A DNA stretch of 64,000 bases from JBGAJN01 sp044224905 (GTDB lineage Bacteria; Verrucomicrobiota; Verrucomicrobiia; Limisphaerales; JBGAJN01), in NCBI GenBank assembly GCA_044224905.1, contig JBGAJN010000001.1:124001-188000 (forward strand). The letters are read 5' to 3'. Shown in pieces: positions 62,501-64,000 of the stretch (positions are counted from its first letter, which is position 1; the number at the start of each line of letters is the position of its first letter). Under the pieces are notes generated by a model. The model did not search any database, was not told the origin of the DNA, and was given only the letters and a program-made list of their open reading frames with translations. Both the position numbers and the translations under genes were made by a program.

Positions 62501-64000
62501 GGACTTTGTTGAAACTCCAGCCCGTGAGGCAAACCAGGCCGACGTAAAGGACGAGCGCGATGACGCTCTTGCGAATCGTGCTTGCAACGCCGGCGGAATA
62601 TTTTTTGCCAGACCATTCGAAGAGACGATTGAACGGCCGGAAGAACCAGCCGAACATTTTGTCCATCGTGCGCCACAACCAGTCCTTCGGTGCGTGGTGA
62701 TCTTTCAAGAGCACGGCGCTCAACGCGGGTGACAAGGTCAGCGAATTGAATGCCGAGATCACGGTCGAGATCGCGATGGTGATCGCGAACTGTTTGTAGA
62801 ACTGGCCGGTCAATCCGCTGATGAACGCCGTCGGGATGAACACCGCGCAGAGCACGAGCGCCGTAGCGATGATGGGGCCGGTCACTTCGTTCATCGCACG
62901 CTTCGTGGCGTCCACGGCGGACAGGCCGAGCGCGATGTTGCGTTCCACGTTTTCGACGACGACGATCGCGTCGTCCACGACGATGCCGATGGCGAGCACG
63001 AGGCCGAATAGCGAGAGCGCGTTGATACTGAAACCAAACGCGTGCATCACGGCGAACGTGCCAACGAGCGACACCGGAACCGCCGCGAGCGGAATGATCG
63101 ACGCGCGCCACGTCTGGAGGAACAGGATGACCACGATGACGACCAGCAGGACGGCTTCGAAGAGCGTCGTGACAACCGCCTTGATGGAGTTGCGCACGAA
63201 GACGGTTGGGTCATAGACCACCGAGTAGTCGATGCCTTCGGGGAAATTTTTCTTCACTTCCTCCATCGCGTGACGAACGTCGTCGGAGAGTTGAATGGCG
63301 TTGGCGCCGGGTGATTGAAAGATCGGGAGCGCGACGGCCCGACGATTGTTTAGCAACGAACGTAGCGAATAGCCGGAAGCTCCGAGCTCCAGGCGGGCGA
63401 CGTCTTTGAGCAGCGTCTTCTCTCCGCGTTCGCCGGTCTTGACGATGATCTGGCCGAACTCGCCTTCGTCGATCAATCGGCCCTTGGCGTTAATCTGGAG
63501 TTCGTAATCGACCGGCCGACCGACGGGCTGGCGACCAATTCCGCCGGCGGCGACTTGCACGTTCTGTTCGCGAATGGCGTTGATGACGTCGCTCGCGGTG
63601 AGGCCTTTAGCGGCGACTTTGTTCGGATCGAGCCATACGCGCATGGCGTAATCGCCGGAGCCGAAGAGTTGCACGGAGCCCACGCCGGGAATGCGCGCGA
63701 GCACGTCCTTCACCTGCAAGCTGGCGTAGTTGCGGACGTAGATTTCGTCGTAGCGATCGTTCGGCGAGAACAAGTGCACGACCATCGTGAGATCAGGCGA
63801 TTGCTTCGTCGTCGTGACGCCGAGGCGGCGAACTTCTTCCGGCAATTTCGGCAACGCCTGTGAGACGCGGTTCTGCACTTGGACCTGCGCCTTGTCGATG
63901 TCGGTGCCGAGTTTGAACGTCACGGTGAGCGTCATCACGCCATCGCTCGTGGCCTGCGAGAACATGTAGAGCGAGTTCTCGACGCCGTTGACCGCCTGTT
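59571..64000 (-). CDS. RND multidrug efflux permease fused to NodT-type outer-membrane factor (5' end missing)
   Basis: Runs off the window, so the start is unseen; the visible residues upstream of the first Met (VNGVENSLYMFS) match the AcrB segment before it. Numbering from Met at 63965: residues 1-965 are an AcrB-like permease with porter domains and membrane helices (ALVLCAVFIPTAFISG, SLFGLVLAIGIVVDDAIVVVEN), including the two Asp of helix 4. A linker and hydrophobic helix (about 981-1003) follow, then 460 residues of OMF (AVGPNYQRP; EWWKVFNDETLNQLQ; FDLNYELDLWG). The two components sit in different membranes, so the helix may act as an internal signal peptide. No adaptor gene is visible in the window. 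Confidence 0.92.
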   Translation of the reverse strand, partial: QAVNGVENSLYMFSQATSDGVMTLTVTFKLGTDIDKAQVQVQNRVSQALPKLPEEVRRLGVTTTKQSPDLTMVVHLFSPNDRYDEIYVRNYASLQVKDVLARIPGVGSVQLFGSGDYAMRVWLDPNKVAAKGLTASDVINAIREQNVQVAAGGIGRQPVGRPVDYELQINAKGRLIDEGEFGQIIVKTGERGEKTLLKDVARLELGASGYSLRSLLNNRRAVALPIFQSPGANAIQLSDDVRHAMEEVKKNFPEGIDYSVVYDPTVFVRNSIKAVVTTLFEAVLLVVIVVILFLQTWRASIIPLAAVPVSLVGTFAVMHAFGFSINALSLFGLVLAIGIVVDDAIVVVENVERNIALGLSAVDATKRAMNEVTGPIIATALVLCAVFIPTAFISGLTGQFYKQFAITIAISTVISAFNSLTLSPALSAVLLKDHHAPKDWLWRTMDKMFGWFFRPFNRLFEWSGKKYSAGVASTIRKSVIALVLYVGLVCLTGWSFNKVPTGFVPTQDKQYLVAFAQLPDASSLDRSEAVIRRMSEIGLKHPGVQDAIAFPGLSISGFSVAPNAGIVFFGLKPFDQRHGANLSGPAIAAALNQEFGAIQDAFVLAVMPPPVNGLGTIGGFKLFVEDRADLGYDALFQNLQGIIGKSYQTPGLGGVFSTFTVNVPQLDLDIDRVKAKTQGVPLQNLFETMQVYLGSLYVNDFNRFGRTYQVVAQADAQFRERPEDITRLKTRNAKGQMVPLGALVKVKEAYGPDRAMRYNGYPAAEINGGPAPGYSSGQAEALIAKLAQENLPKGMAFEWTDLTYQRILAGNSAVYIYPLCILLVFLVLAAQYESLRLPIAIILIVPMCLLFAIAGVWLSGGDNNIFTQIGLIVLVGLACKNAILIVEFAKHKQDEGMEPMQAAIEAARLRLRPILMTSIAFIAGVFPLVVSTGAGAEMRRAMGVAVFAGMIGVTVFGLFLTPVFYVVLMKLGWKKKSATEPKPQTPPLGSHGVAGTVVVLLLASALTLNAAVGPNYQRPTNAIPSSFSDTNAGAWKEGRPADALPRGEWWKVFNDETLNQLQLRALANNQDLRAAAARIEQARANSRQAKADYFPNITLDPNYSRQRYSPNAGLAFPITEVGNIRVPFDLNYELDLWGRVRRSFEASTREADAKIAAFETVRLMMHADVAQNYFSLRALDAERATLTRTVALRREALKIIESRAKSGTASELELARAETELATIATEVVGVERRRSELKNALAVVVGAAASEFDVTENPLPFDAAPPLIPAGLPGELLERRPDIAEAERLLAANNARIGVAKAAFFPIVRITGVAGWESADVETLFNWQSRVWSIGPSITLPIFQGGRNKANLRRAQATWDESVANYRQRILVAFQETQNALTASRLLTEQAAAQARAVAASQKVAKLSRTRYDAGFVSYLEVVESERTALANERGAAQIAGQRLITAVQLIKAIGGGWDNGQLAPLAAKNSSGK

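Overview
The window looks like chromosomal DNA from a Verrucomicrobiota member, perhaps the Pedosphaera/Limisphaera side (inference). The clues are two PVC-type heme-binding membrane dehydrogenases, DUF1080, ThuA and formylglycine sulfatase genes, DUF5069, high GC, and many genes without a clear Shine-Dalgarno sequence. No rRNA, tRNA, CRISPR array, integrase or insertion sequence was recognised.

Layout. 1-489: 5' end of an S41-like protease. 683-2809 (+): SDR epimerase and DegT aminotransferase, a nucleotide-sugar pair. 2842-11327 (-): a co-directional block of CHASE3 histidine kinase, NarL-type regulator, small membrane protein, receiver-glycosyltransferase fusion, two TMTC-like GT-C mannosyltransferases with TPRs, and a methyltransferase. 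11460-12752: purD. 12974-19527 (+): PEP synthase, MGMT-like protein, ADP-forming acetyl-CoA synthetase/GNAT, formate/nitrite channel. 19583-22541 (-): purF and purM separated by a four-helix-bundle gene flanked by 30-bp inverted repeats. 22700-26533: DUF1080 protein, Zn sugar dehydrogenase, cyclase, ABC ATPase. 26852-29277: dnaA, a candidate oriC and PII. 29713-34386 (-): CbiX, prephenate dehydrogenase, aroA and two different cmk genes. 34764-45428 (+): small Lys-rich secreted protein, two heme dehydrogenases, a sulfatase and a beta-helix protein, suggesting use of sulfated polysaccharide. 45535-59550: mostly single-gene units (PMI-like cupin, CbrC-like, GNAT, hydrolases, ThuA, lipase-like, metallophosphoesterase, MBL fold, adenosine deaminase, YkgJ-type, TIM barrel, Gfo/Idh/MocA, DUF5069). 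59571-64000 (-): an RND permease fused in frame to a NodT-type outer-membrane factor, cut by the window end.

The most interesting system is the 2842-11327 block. A histidine kinase sits beside two closely related receivers. One is on a normal DNA-binding regulator, the other is joined to a polyprenyl-phosphate glycosyltransferase. Its predicted lipid-linked sugar is the kind of donor used by the two GT-C enzymes encoded just downstream. This suggests direct phospho-control of a glycosylation pathway alongside transcriptional control. Other strong points are the inverted-repeat cassette between purF and purM, the RND-OMF fusion, the degenerate tandem cmk, and the heptamer repeat arrays.

Where the longest open frame begins at TTG or GTG and a better ATG lies inside, the internal start was chosen and this is stated.
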